From the NCBI GenBank assembly GCA_029268645.1, contig JAQWNI010000173.1, forward strand, positions 1-37,392: a DNA stretch of 37,392 nt. Reading direction: 5' to 3'. Every line of letters starts with the position of its first letter. The first letter of the stretch is position 1. A program made the position numbers and the translations under genes. Shown one piece after another: positions 17,736-26,913 of the stretch. A model generated the notes under the pieces. The model was not told the origin of the DNA. It was given only the letters and a program-made list of their open reading frames with translations, and did no database searches. The stretch comes from Myxococcota bacterium (lineage in GTDB: Bacteria; Myxococcota_A; UBA9160; UBA4427).

Positions 17736-18632
17736 ATGGGTGATTCGGCTGGATTGCAATCTCGACTCCCGAGTCCGAGGGCGCGGCTACGTGACTTGCT
17801 CGACGCACCGGGCTTGCTCACGATGCCCTGCTGTTTCGACGCGCTTTCGGCGCGTTTAATCGAGCGCGCCGGTTTTCCACTGACCTTCATGAGTGGCTTC
17901 GCGGTATCGGCAGCCCGAGCGGGGTTGCCGGATACGGGGCTTCTCTCCTATGGCGAGATGGTCGATCAGGGGCGTCAGATTTGTGATGCAGTTTCGATTC
18001 CGGTGATCGGCGATGCCGACACGGGATATGGGAACCCGGTCAATGTCAAGCGGACCGTTCGAGGTTATGCGGCGGCCGGTTTTGCGTGCGCGATGATCGA
18101 GGATCAAGTGGCGCCCAAACGGTGTGGTCACACTCGAGGCAAAGAGGTGGTCTCCCGGGATGAGGCCTGTCGGCGAATTCGAGCAGCTGTGGATGCCAGA
18201 GAGGAAGGCGCTGATGTGCTCATTATGGCTCGAACCGACGCGCGATTCGGACACGGTTTTGAAGAGGCCCTCTGGCGAGTTCGGGCCTTTGCTGATCTCG
18301 GTGCAGATATTCTCTTTCTTGAGGCCCCCCAGTCTGAGGCGGAAATGAAACGTTTCTGCGCCGAGGTGACGGGCGTGAAGATGGCGAATATGGTCGAGGG
18401 TGGAGATACGCCGATGCTGTCGCCGAATCGATTGAACGAAATCGGTTTCTCGATTGCCGCCTATCCGTTGACGCTCTTGTCCTCAGCGGTTCGCGGAATG
18501 ATGGATGCACTCAAGTCACTTCGGATCGGGGAATCGCCTGACGGTCCATTGCCCTTTGAGCAGCTTCGAGAGATCGTAGGGTTTCCGGAATACGATTCTG
18601 AGTTGGGACGTTACGACTCCGAGCAAGAGTAG
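17736..18632 (+). CDS. Isocitrate lyase/PEP mutase family lyase
   Basis: The 298-residue TIM-barrel enzyme has the family Mg-binding motif Asp93-Ala-Asp95-TGYG, Glu122-Asp123, and a KRCGH loop (Lys128 to His132) with the catalytic Cys130. This is the form seen in methylisocitrate lyase and related C-C lyases, not in phosphonomutases that lack the Cys. Cleavage of a 2-methylisocitrate- or dimethylmalate-like acid is possible, but the exact substrate is not clear from sequence. The ATG at 17736 is chosen over an overlapping GTG at 17712. No prpC- or prpD-like gene is nearby. Confidence 0.85.
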   Translation: MGDSAGLQSRLPSPRARLRDLLDAPGLLTMPCCFDALSARLIERAGFPLTFMSGFAVSAARAGLPDTGLLSYGEMVDQGRQICDAVSIPVIGDADTGYGNPVNVKRTVRGYAAAGFACAMIEDQVAPKRCGHTRGKEVVSRDEACRRIRAAVDAREEGADVLIMARTDARFGHGFEEALWRVRAFADLGADILFLEAPQSEAEMKRFCAEVTGVKMANMVEGGDTPMLSPNRLNEIGFSIAAYPLTLLSSAVRGMMDALKSLRIGESPDGPLPFEQLREIVGFPEYDSELGRYDSEQE

Positions 18633-18649
18633 AGCCTGACCCTGTCGGC

Positions 18650-21235
18650 CTATTCGCCGATGCTATTGAGTCTAAGAAGTGGTTCTCCGGGATTCGTTTC
18701 GCCTCGCAGGTCGACCTCTCCATCGAGGGCGAAAAGCCGCTCGTCCGCGTCGTCGAGCAAAACCTGCCGAACCCGCCAAACCCGGGGCTCAATTTCGTTG
18801 ATCACGCAAAGATGGGCTTGCCGCGCCCGCGGATCGTAGAGAATGGCCTCATACCGCTCATAAAACGGTTGCAATGCAGCCTCTAGGTTTGCCGCTTTCC
18901 AGAACTCTCGACTCGTGGGGTGGAGAAGCTCTGCGATTTCGTCATAGCGCATGGCTGCGAGAGACCGAACAATGGGTTGAAGTTCGCTGCGAATTCTGGC
19001 ACGAAGCGCCCGAGCATCGAGGGCAAGGTCGTATTCTCGAGGAGTGTTGGGTGCGGCGGGGACGCCTTGCGCGGGTCGGATCATGTCCTCCCAAGCTTGT
19101 ACAAGGCTCGAGTCGACCCGAAGGACCATGGAGCGAAAAAACGCGGCGATCTCCTCGATTTCTTCCGTTCTCGAAGTAGACGGAATGGTGCGGATGAGGG
19201 TGTCATGCACTTGGCCGAGATAGCGCAGCAGCAGACCCTCGACCCGCGCTATTTCCATTCTCTTTACGTAGTCGCCCCAATCCGAATACGTTTCGTAGAT
19301 CTCCCGAGCCACCCCCTTAGGATGGATATCGCTGCTGCCTACCCAGGGATGGCTGGCGGCAAACAGAGCGAATGTTCCGCGAATGAATTCCTCACCGGGT
19401 TTGGGCCAGCTGACTTGTTCGAGCTTTTCCATCCGTTCTTCGTAAGGGACCCGTTCCGCTTTCAAGCGGGCGATCAGTTCTCCTTTAGCTTTCCTTTCTT
19501 GCGCATAGAGAATGGGACGAGGGTCGTCGAGAATCGCCTCTGTCACGCTGAGGAGGTCGAGGGCATAATCCGGGGAAGTTCGATCAAGCGCATTGGCGGC
19601 ATCGACGAGATAGAGCGCCAAGCTCTGATGGAGCGAGAAATCTTCTTGAAGCTCTTGGGCAATGCGTACGCCCGCCCGTCCGGTTTCGTGGTCTCGCATC
19701 AGTTCAACGATGTCTGCGCGCCAGAGCGATCGGAAGAGCGCCGCGGCGGCTCGACGAAGGCGGCGTTTCCGCTCATCGGACTCGTGACAGAGGTCGATCA
19801 AGTCAGCCAAGGCCCGATAGCCGAGACCCGCGTCGCCGCGGCCAATTTCGCTTTGCAGGCATGCAACGATCAACCCGTGGCGGATGACAAAGCGGGAGCG
19901 AAGGGTTTCGGGTGGGCTGTGGACCAGCCTGTCGAATGTGTCCTTCCCCCAGCCGACGAAACCTTTTGGGGGCGCCTTCTTTCTCAGCTTTTTCCTTCGC
20001 TGGGTCTGGGTCCGTGCTCTTTGTTCCGCTCGTTTGTTTTCGATGACGTGTTCGGGGGCCTGCACCACCACGGTCCCTCGGTCGTCGAAGCCTTTGCGGC
20101 CCGCGCGCCCTGCAATTTGCTTGAAGTCTCGGACTCGGAGAAGAGAGACCTTCTCCCCATCGAATTTTGAAAGTTTTGTAAAGAGAACCGTCCGAATTGG
20201 CACATTGACGCCGACGCCCAATGTGTCCGTCCCGCAAATCACAGCGAGCAGACCCTGTTGCGCGATGCGTTCGCATAGGAGTCGGTATTTGGGGAGTAGA
20301 CCAGCGTGGTGTAGGCCAATGCCGTGGAGGAGTAGCCGCCGCATGTCTCGGCCGAACGGCGTATCGAAACGAAAATCGCCGATGGCTTCGCGAATGGCTT
20401 CTCGTCGTTTTCGGTCAATGATCTTTGCGCTGGTCAGGGCTTGAGCGAGCTCGGTCGCTTCCCTTTGGGTGAAGTGAACGATGTAAATGGGGGCCTCTTG
20501 ATGCGTGAGCAGGTCCTCGACGGTCTCGTGAATTGGATCTTCGACATATCGGAAGCTCAACGGTACAGGGCGGTCTTCCGAGTGGACGCGAGACACTTCA
20601 ATCCCCGTCCGCTTTTCGATTCTTTTCTCGATGTCCCGCGTATCACCTAATGTGGCGGACATCAGTAAAAAACGAGTCTGAGGCAAAGTGATGAGGGGAA
20701 TCTGCCAAGCGGTCCCGCGGTCCCGGTCGCCGTAGTAGTGAAATTCATCCATTACGACATAGGGGGCATCGCAGCGTTCCCCTTGAGCGACCGACATGTT
20801 GGAGAGCACTTCGGCCGTGCAGCAGATAATCGGGGCGCTCCAGTTGAGGCTGGCATCTCCCGTCAGCATGCCCACGTTCTCTGCGCCGAAATGTTCACAG
20901 AGATCGAAAAATTTTTCGCTAACCAACGCTTTGATAGGGGCGGTGTAGAACGAGCGCCGTGACTCGCACATCGCCTTGAAGTGAAGCCCCAGCGCCACGA
21001 GACTTTTGCCTGAACCCGTCGGGGTACTTAGAATGACATGTCGCCCGGTCATCAGCTCGAGCAGGGCTTCCTCTTGCGCGGGGTAAGGCGTGAGTCCTCG
21101 CTCATGAACCCATCCTAAAAACAGCTCGAGCATGTCGGCTGCATCGGCCAGCGCTTGCTTGGGGAGGCAGTCGATCAGCCGTGGGGATGAGCGGGGGTTC
21201 GAACCCAGGGGCCCTTGCTCGGGCGGCTCCGTCAT
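18650..21235 (-). CDS. Ski2-like DEAD/DEAH-box helicase with DUF3516 C-terminus
   Basis: The 861-residue superfamily 2 helicase has motif I STPTGSGKS (Lys77), Ia TAPIKALVSEKF, motif II DEFH (163-166), motif III MSAT (192-195) and motif VI QIAGRAGRKG. A basic linker (KRAEQRARTQTQRRKKLRKKAPPKG) joins the helicase core to a long helical C-terminal half that resembles DUF3516. An ATP-driven RNA or DNA unwinding role is likely, but the in vivo substrate is not known to me. It begins 73 bp after the PP2C gene on the same strand and may share its transcript. Confidence 0.85.
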   Translation of the reverse strand: MTEPPEQGPLGSNPRSSPRLIDCLPKQALADAADMLELFLGWVHERGLTPYPAQEEALLELMTGRHVILSTPTGSGKSLVALGLHFKAMCESRRSFYTAPIKALVSEKFFDLCEHFGAENVGMLTGDASLNWSAPIICCTAEVLSNMSVAQGERCDAPYVVMDEFHYYGDRDRGTAWQIPLITLPQTRFLLMSATLGDTRDIEKRIEKRTGIEVSRVHSEDRPVPLSFRYVEDPIHETVEDLLTHQEAPIYIVHFTQREATELAQALTSAKIIDRKRREAIREAIGDFRFDTPFGRDMRRLLLHGIGLHHAGLLPKYRLLCERIAQQGLLAVICGTDTLGVGVNVPIRTVLFTKLSKFDGEKVSLLRVRDFKQIAGRAGRKGFDDRGTVVVQAPEHVIENKRAEQRARTQTQRRKKLRKKAPPKGFVGWGKDTFDRLVHSPPETLRSRFVIRHGLIVACLQSEIGRGDAGLGYRALADLIDLCHESDERKRRLRRAAAALFRSLWRADIVELMRDHETGRAGVRIAQELQEDFSLHQSLALYLVDAANALDRTSPDYALDLLSVTEAILDDPRPILYAQERKAKGELIARLKAERVPYEERMEKLEQVSWPKPGEEFIRGTFALFAASHPWVGSSDIHPKGVAREIYETYSDWGDYVKRMEIARVEGLLLRYLGQVHDTLIRTIPSTSRTEEIEEIAAFFRSMVLRVDSSLVQAWEDMIRPAQGVPAAPNTPREYDLALDARALRARIRSELQPIVRSLAAMRYDEIAELLHPTSREFWKAANLEAALQPFYERYEAILYDPRARQAHLCVINEIEPRVWRVRQVLLDDADERLFALDGEVDLRGETNPGEPLLRLNSIGE

Positions 21236-21308
21236 CTCGATGGAGTCTCGATCAGACAGGAATCGCGATTGAACTGGTCTTCGGGGTCGCGCCCCTGTTC
21301 GTTTTTGC

Positions 21309-22256
21309 TCACGGGCTGCCCGGGTCGGAGCCGCCGAGGAACAGAAAAAGGAGTCCGCCGATCAAGGCCAGGAGCACAAGCCATCGAATGCCTGATCCGC
21401 TGACGGCGGGCTCAGGCCCAGGCCCAGGCCCGCTGGGTCGGCGTGAGCCGGCGGAGGTCGATGGGGTCTCCGCAATCACGAGGGTGATATTGTCGGAGCC
21501 TCCCGCCTCATTGGCGAATTCGATGAGCTCAGTCACGGCGGCCTGAACCGACTTGGAACGGAGGACCTCTTCGATTTCGTGATCGGGCAGCATGCCCGTC
21601 AGCCCGTCGCTGCACAGAAGAAAACGATCGGCGTGTTGCACATCGATTTCCTTGAGATCGACCTGGAGGCTTAAGCGGGTTCCGATCGCACGAAGAATTT
21701 CATTGCTCTGCGGATGAACGCGCGCCTCCTCGAGGGTGATTTGACCCCGGCGCACCAATTCGCCGACAACGGAGTGATCGCTGGTCAGCAACTCCATTTC
21801 GCCCCCCCGAAGGCGATAAAGGCGACTATCGCCAACGTGGGCCACCCAAGCTTTTCTACTGCCCGTGAGGAGAAGGGCGACCCCTGTCGTCCCCATCCCG
21901 CTCAGAGAGGAATCGGTTTGGGCTCGCTCGAAAATCGCGCGATTGGCTCTTTGAAAGGCCTCGGACAGAACGTCTTGGGGAGCGTGGTCGGCTTTAGCTT
22001 TAAAAGTTAAACCGACTTCTTCGACGGCCATCTGGCTGGCGACCTCCCCCCCGCGGTGCCCGCCCATTCCATCGGCCACGAAGATCAAATGTCGTTGCGT
22101 CTTGGGGTTTCGCCACTCTCCGTAGTCGTCTTGATTGATGCGACGAACACGCCCCACATGGGTATCGCCTTGTGAAGTCACGGATTCGATGTCAAACGAA
22201 ATCTCGGCGCGGTCGGATTCCATCGGAGTGTCAGATTGGGGCCGTCGCGCGTTCAT
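21309..22256 (-). CDS. PP2C-type protein Ser/Thr phosphatase with C-terminal membrane anchor
   Basis: The 315-residue protein has a complete PP2C/PPM domain: RINQDD (39-44), ADGMGGH (61-67), HVGDSRLYRL, SDHSVV, LLCSDGLTG and GGSDNITLV. These include the metal-binding aspartates. A Gly/Pro-rich linker (RRPSGPGPGPEP) leads to one C-terminal transmembrane helix (WLVLLALIGGLLFLFLGG), so the catalytic domain is probably cytoplasmic and membrane-tethered. It would reverse Ser/Thr kinase signalling and fits with the FHA protein at 6987. An ATG 11 codons in is an alternative start. Confidence 0.9.
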   Translation of the reverse strand: MNARRPQSDTPMESDRAEISFDIESVTSQGDTHVGRVRRINQDDYGEWRNPKTQRHLIFVADGMGGHRGGEVASQMAVEEVGLTFKAKADHAPQDVLSEAFQRANRAIFERAQTDSSLSGMGTTGVALLLTGSRKAWVAHVGDSRLYRLRGGEMELLTSDHSVVGELVRRGQITLEEARVHPQSNEILRAIGTRLSLQVDLKEIDVQHADRFLLCSDGLTGMLPDHEIEEVLRSKSVQAAVTELIEFANEAGGSDNITLVIAETPSTSAGSRRPSGPGPGPEPAVSGSGIRWLVLLALIGGLLFLFLGGSDPGSP

Positions 22257-22441
22257 TTCGGCGTTCGGCTCCCCTGGCTGAATGAGCTTCTCAAGTCATC
22301 CGGAGAGCGCCCCGCTTCCGGGGCCCCGGCGTCTTGACCCCGAGGCCTGCCGCATGGTAGAGGGTTCGCGCCGGGCTGGGAATGGACCCGGCCCCGTGGC
22401 GGGCCTGCGGGGCCGAAGGGTTGGCTATCTTCTCCGATATC

Positions 22442-23158
22442 ATGACCCGAGCCGAGAAGGCCCTTGAAATCCGCAGAATCCTGCGTGCGCTCTATCCCGA
22501 GCCTCCAATTCCCCTGGATCATCAGGACCCCTTTACCTTGCTGATTGCAGTACTCCTCTCGGCGCAATGTACCGACGAGCGTGTCAATCAGGTTACGCCG
22601 GCGCTGTTTCGTGCTGCTGCAGACCCGAGATCCATGGCCCAGCTCCCAGTGCCCAAGATTCTGTCCTTCATCCGAACCTGTGGTCTGGCGCCAAGTAAGG
22701 CCCGGAATATCTCAGCGCTGTCTCGGATCTTGGTCGAGGAGCACGCGGCGCAGGTTCCCCAGGACATGGCGGCGCTTGAGGCGCTGCCCGGAGTGGGGCA
22801 TAAGACAGCCAGTGTGGTGATGGCTCAAGCTTTTGGTGTGCCCGCCTTTCCAGTCGACACGCATATACACCGCCTGGCAGCTCGCTGGGGGCTCTCCAAA
22901 GGGGCGTCCGTCGAGGGGACCGAACGAGATCTTAAGCGCTTGTTTTCGAGCAGCGATTGGAATTGGCTCCATTTGGCAATTATTTTTTTCGGTCGGGAGC
23001 ACTGTCGGGCCCGAGGTCACAATCTGCGGGATTGCCCGGTCTGTTCCTGGGCGGCGACTGAAAAGCGCAAGCGAGAAGAAGAGCGTGCGGGCGGCGGGGG
23101 CCCGCGCTCGCGCCAGCGCGTGTCGGGCCCATCGCGGTCGAAGCGGGTCCAGAGTTGA
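22442..23158 (+). CDS. nth: Endonuclease III (DNA glycosylase/AP lyase)
   Basis: The 238-residue base-excision repair enzyme has the helix-hairpin-helix LPGVGHKTA with catalytic Lys121 and the second catalytic residue Asp139 (PVDTHIHR), matching Lys120 and Asp138 of E. coli Nth. The C-terminal iron-sulfur region has only three cysteines, Cys188, Cys198 and Cys201. The first spacing is 9 residues instead of 6, and the fourth Cys is missing. The protein ends with a basic, low-complexity tail. The ATG at 22442 is chosen because MTRAEKALEIRRIL is the usual Nth beginning. It is divergent from the PP2C gene. Confidence 0.9.
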   Translation: MTRAEKALEIRRILRALYPEPPIPLDHQDPFTLLIAVLLSAQCTDERVNQVTPALFRAAADPRSMAQLPVPKILSFIRTCGLAPSKARNISALSRILVEEHAAQVPQDMAALEALPGVGHKTASVVMAQAFGVPAFPVDTHIHRLAARWGLSKGASVEGTERDLKRLFSSSDWNWLHLAIIFFGREHCRARGHNLRDCPVCSWAATEKRKREEERAGGGGPRSRQRVSGPSRSKRVQS

Positions 23159-23202
23159 GCATCACCAAGTGGCGTTCATCGGACGGCTGACCGGGTTTCG
23201 GT

Positions 23203-24444
23203 TCAGGCAGGCAAAAAATCCAGCCAGAGTTCCTTGAGGCCTCGGAAACTGGGAATCGCCGCGTAGTGGTGGCCCTTCGAACCCGGTTCGAGGCGTCTAA
23301 AGCGCTGAATGAGAGCGGAGAAGGTTTCTTGGGCTTCGAGGCGGGCGAGGTGTGCCCCGAGGCAAAGATGCCGCCCCCCTCCAAAGGCGTGATGGTGGGT
23401 GTCCTTCCGGGTGACATCGAAGCGATCCGGGTCTGGATAGATCGCCGGGTCCCGATTGGCGGCGGCGAGAGAAACGGAGAGAGACTCGCCCTTCAAGATC
23501 GCAGTGCCCTCAAATTCGGAATCGCTCGAAGCCGTGCGGCTGGAATTGACGACGGGTGAGTCGAAGCGCAGCGTCTCCTCCACAGCATTGGCGAGAAACT
23601 CGGGTTGCGCTCGAAGGATTTGCTGCTGCTCTGGATTCTCGGACAGTGCTTTGACGCCATTTCCGATCAGATCGGTTGTCGTCACGTTCCCCGCGACAAG
23701 CAGAAGTTGGCACTGTTGAAAGATCTCGTAGTCGCTCAGCCGGTCGTCACCCTGCTGCGCCCGCAGCAACTCGCTGAGAAGATCGTCTTGGGGGTTGCGC
23801 CGACGCATGTCAATTTCGCCCAGCAGAAAGTCCTCCAAACACTTGCGACTCTCCTCTCCTCGAGCAGTCTCCTCTTCGGTGGGGCTGGGGTTGAATCCGA
23901 CGGCCACTAAGCCATCGGACCAGTTTTTGAAGTCGTCATGTCGACTTGCATCCACCCCCAGCAATTCCGCGATCACCACGCTCGGAAGTGGTTTGGCTAG
24001 GGATTCCATCAGGTCGTGCTGGCCCGCTTCCAGCCCATTGACGAGGCGATCCGCGATGGCTCGAACGCGAGGGCGCCACCTTTCAACGGCACGAGGCGTG
24101 AAGGATCCGCTGACCAATGACCGGAGCCGTTTATGTTCGGGTTCATCCATCAGAAGCATGGAGGGTTCGTTGTCACCGTCTCGCAGGAACCGGTCGACGA
24201 AGGAATTGGGCCGGGATTTCCTGGGATCTGTCCAGAGTGTCAAGTCGTACAGGATTGAACGCACATCGTCGTGCCGGGTGAAAACAATGCGGCCGAGCAC
24301 TTCGTCCCGATGAATGGGTTCCTCAGCCCGAAGTCTGTGGAGGATCGGGTAGGGGTCTGCGCAGAAGTCGGGATCAAGAGATGTGAGTTGGAGGCCGGTC
24401 GGAGTCGGCGAGTCTTTCCCGGCGGAGGGTGCGTGGGCATTCAT
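23203..24444 (-). CDS. Cytochrome P450
   Basis: The 413-residue soluble bacterial P450 has the K-helix ExxR (Glu290 to Arg293), the heme loop FGGGRHLCLG with axial Cys361, and the I-helix segment at 251-256. That segment reads AGNVTT, so the acidic residue normally before the Thr pair (AGxE/DTT) is Val254. The protein lacks an N-terminal membrane anchor and would need separate redox partners, which are not in the window. It follows the COG0523 gene by 51 bp. The substrate is unknown. Confidence 0.93.
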   Translation of the reverse strand: MNAHAPSAGKDSPTPTGLQLTSLDPDFCADPYPILHRLRAEEPIHRDEVLGRIVFTRHDDVRSILYDLTLWTDPRKSRPNSFVDRFLRDGDNEPSMLLMDEPEHKRLRSLVSGSFTPRAVERWRPRVRAIADRLVNGLEAGQHDLMESLAKPLPSVVIAELLGVDASRHDDFKNWSDGLVAVGFNPSPTEEETARGEESRKCLEDFLLGEIDMRRRNPQDDLLSELLRAQQGDDRLSDYEIFQQCQLLLVAGNVTTTDLIGNGVKALSENPEQQQILRAQPEFLANAVEETLRFDSPVVNSSRTASSDSEFEGTAILKGESLSVSLAAANRDPAIYPDPDRFDVTRKDTHHHAFGGGRHLCLGAHLARLEAQETFSALIQRFRRLEPGSKGHHYAAIPSFRGLKELWLDFLPA

Positions 24445-24454
24445 GGGTCGTTTC

Positions 24455-24483
24455 CATTCGAAATGTGTTTAACCCGGCGAATG
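24455..24483. promoter_or_regulatory. Inverted repeat before the P450 gene
   Basis: CATTCG (24455-24460) and CGAATG (24478-24483) are an inverted repeat 10-39 bp upstream of the P450 start. It could be an operator but is short, so chance is possible. Confidence 0.2.
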
Positions 24484-24495
24484 ATACTGCCCTTT

Positions 24496-25407
24496 TTAGG
24501 TATGTGATTGATCGGCTCTGCGGATGAGGACCACGCGGCCCTGGAGTGCGTCTGGAGGCGTGTATTCGATTTCGTGGAGCTCGATCCGGTGCCCGACGAC
24601 TTGGACGAGGCGGGGGCCTTGGTCGGTTCGGACAAAACCCTTGGCCCGAAGCAGCTCGGGTTGAGCGAGGGCCGCCTCTAAACGTTCGGCGCTGATGCCG
24701 TCTGGTGGAATCCAAATCTCGGTTTCAAATTGTTCGTGTGTATGACTTCGGGCCTCGGGCATCGTCCCGGTTCGGTCCACTTGATCGGCATCGGGCGGAA
24801 AAAGAAGCGCTACGTCAACCGCTCCGTGTTGCGCTGTCACCACAGGAGCTTCCGGTTCGATCGACCGAAGTCGCTTATGGGCCAGGGCGAGCCCCGCTTC
24901 GTCGACCAGGTCAATTTTGTTCAGGATCAGAAGGTCGGCAGAGGTCACTTGATCCGTAAAGGTGCCTTCGAGGTCACGGCCTTCACAAAGTTGCTCGGCG
25001 TTGACAACGACGATCGCCATGTCATCTCCGATCCAATTCCGAACGGGATCACGCCAGAAATTTAGCTGGGTATCCCAGGGAAGGGCGACTCCGGAGGTCT
25101 CCACAACGATTCGGTCCGGCGATACACTGTCGTAGAGGTTTTGCAGCGTGAGGATTAAGTCATCCGAGAGCTCGCAGCAGACGCATCCGCCCTCTAGCTC
25201 CACGTAGGCTTCACCACCTTCTCCGAGCAACGCCCGGTCGACCCCGAGTGCGCCGAGTTCGTTGGACACCAGAGCGACTCTGACCTCGCGCCGCGTGGCC
25301 TCGGCCAGAATATGGCGGATGAGGGTGGTCTTGCCCGATCCCAAAAAACCTGAGACCACCAGTGCGGGGACCTTCCGATCTTCGATGGCTTCGTTACGCT
25401 CGATCAC
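24496..25407 (-). CDS. COG0523 family G3E GTPase (CobW-like metallochaperone)
   Basis: The 303-residue protein has Walker A GFLGSGKTT (20-28), the metal-binding CxCC motif Cys75-Val-Cys77-Cys78, ETSG, and the guanine-specifying NKID. A C-terminal CobW_C domain follows (WIPPDGISAERLEAAL to the end). Such proteins deliver a metal, often zinc or cobalt, to a client at the expense of GTP. Nothing here shows which metal; B12 use by nrdJ is not evidence, as they are 9 kb apart. It is divergent from glutathione reductase across 49 bp and upstream of the P450. Confidence 0.88.
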   Translation of the reverse strand: MIERNEAIEDRKVPALVVSGFLGSGKTTLIRHILAEATRREVRVALVSNELGALGVDRALLGEGGEAYVELEGGCVCCELSDDLILTLQNLYDSVSPDRIVVETSGVALPWDTQLNFWRDPVRNWIGDDMAIVVVNAEQLCEGRDLEGTFTDQVTSADLLILNKIDLVDEAGLALAHKRLRSIEPEAPVVTAQHGAVDVALLFPPDADQVDRTGTMPEARSHTHEQFETEIWIPPDGISAERLEAALAQPELLRAKGFVRTDQGPRLVQVVGHRIELHEIEYTPPDALQGRVVLIRRADQSHT

Positions 25408-25456
25408 ATAGAGAGCAATAGGCCATCGTCATAGACTTGGGGAGCCCCGATTTTAT

Positions 25457-26821
25457 ATGTCCGACTACGACTACGACTTGTTCGTCATTGGGGCGGGTTC
25501 GGGAGGCGTCCGGGCCAGTCGCCTGGCCGCTTCTTTTGGGGCCCGGGTGGCCGTGGCCGAGGAACGCTTTCTGGGAGGGACCTGCGTCAATATTGGGTGC
25601 ATCCCGAAAAAGCTCTTTGTTTATGCCTCGGCCTTTCAAGAAGAAATAGATGAGGCGACCTCCGGTTATGGCTGGTCGATTCAGGGGGCTCAATTTGATT
25701 GGCCCACGCTCATTGCCCACAAGGATCGGGAAATTGAACGTCTGAATGGAGTGTACGGAAGACTGCTCGACCAAGCGGGCGTTGAGCGAATCGAAGGAAG
25801 GGCGATCGTCAAAGACCCCCACACCGTCGAGGTGAATGGAAAAAGGTGCACGGCCCAGCATATTCTGGTGGCGACCGGAAGCACGCCCTTCGTGCCGCCG
25901 GAAATCGAGGGCGGCGAACTCGCGATCACCTCGGAGGAGGCGTTCTATCTTGATTCACTTCCCGAGCGAATCGTGATCGTGGGCGGGGGATACATTGCCG
26001 TCGAGTTTGCCGGAATTTTTCGCGGGCTGGGTGTGGACGTAGTTCAACTCTATCGCGGCCCGTTGTTTCTGAGGGGATTCGATGACGACATCCGGAGCCA
26101 CCTGGCCGAAGAAATGAGGCAGGCTGGAATCGATCTGCGCTTCGGGCGAAACGTGGCGCGGATTGAGAGACATTCGCAGGGGCTCCGAGCCACCCTCGAT
26201 GACGGGAATGAACTGGAAGCGGGACGCGTGCTCGCGGCGACCGGACGTCGGCCCAATAGCTTGGGGATCGGCCTTGAAGATGCGGGTGTGCGGTTGGATG
26301 CGGTCGGGGCGGTCGCCGTCGATGAGTACTCGCAGTCCTCGGTGCCGAGCATTCACGCGATCGGAGATGTCACGAATCGGATGAATTTGACCCCCGTGGC
26401 TTTGCATGAGGGCGTTTGTCTGGCGAATACCTTGTTCAACGCCAAACCCATGAAGCCTGTGCATGAGGCTGTTCCGGCCGCTGTCTTTTCACAGCCGCCC
26501 GCTGCCACGGTCGGTTTGACCGAATCGGAAGCACGGGAAGGGGGGAGGCGAGTCGATGTCTACCGTTCGACCTTCCGTGCGCTCAAGCAGACCCTCACGA
26601 ATTCGCAGTCGAAAAGCATGATGAAGCTGGTTGTGGATTCGCAGAGCCAACAGGTTCTCGGGGTGCATATGGTGGGTCATGAAGCCGGCGAGATCGTGCA
26701 GGGGTTCGCTGTGGCGGTGAAGGCCGGCCTCACCAAGGATCAGTTCGACGCCACGATTGGAATCCACCCCACGGCGGCAGAAGAGTTTGTCACCATGCGC
26801 GAACCGGTTTCTCGAAGTTGA
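25457..26821 (+). CDS. gor: Glutathione-disulfide reductase
   Basis: The 454-residue FAD enzyme reduces glutathione disulfide with NADPH. It has GAGSGG (12-17) for FAD, the redox-active disulfide Cys43-x4-Cys48 in GGTCVNIGCIPKK, a second Rossmann motif GGGYIAVEFAG followed by arginines (YRGPLFLRGFD) expected for NADPH, and the C-terminal HPTAAEEF with the catalytic His-Glu pair. The pattern fits glutathione reductase and not lipoamide dehydrogenase or mercuric reductase. It is the first rightward gene after the divergent COG0523 gene. Confidence 0.92.
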   Translation: MSDYDYDLFVIGAGSGGVRASRLAASFGARVAVAEERFLGGTCVNIGCIPKKLFVYASAFQEEIDEATSGYGWSIQGAQFDWPTLIAHKDREIERLNGVYGRLLDQAGVERIEGRAIVKDPHTVEVNGKRCTAQHILVATGSTPFVPPEIEGGELAITSEEAFYLDSLPERIVIVGGGYIAVEFAGIFRGLGVDVVQLYRGPLFLRGFDDDIRSHLAEEMRQAGIDLRFGRNVARIERHSQGLRATLDDGNELEAGRVLAATGRRPNSLGIGLEDAGVRLDAVGAVAVDEYSQSSVPSIHAIGDVTNRMNLTPVALHEGVCLANTLFNAKPMKPVHEAVPAAVFSQPPAATVGLTESEAREGGRRVDVYRSTFRALKQTLTNSQSKSMMKLVVDSQSQQVLGVHMVGHEAGEIVQGFAVAVKAGLTKDQFDATIGIHPTAAEEFVTMREPVSRS

Positions 26822-26913
26822 GCGGACGCGAGCTTGTCGAAGGCTGGACGGAGGTCTCGGCCCGGATCGTCCGAGGCCGCCACACGGGACAGAAGGCTGG
26901 GAGCAAATGATCC

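Noticed and set aside
18920-20170. Long open frame (416 codons) on the plus strand inside the helicase region
   Set aside because: It lies entirely antisense to a helicase with all canonical motifs; GC-rich codon bias leaves the opposite strand open. The translation has no recognisable domain.
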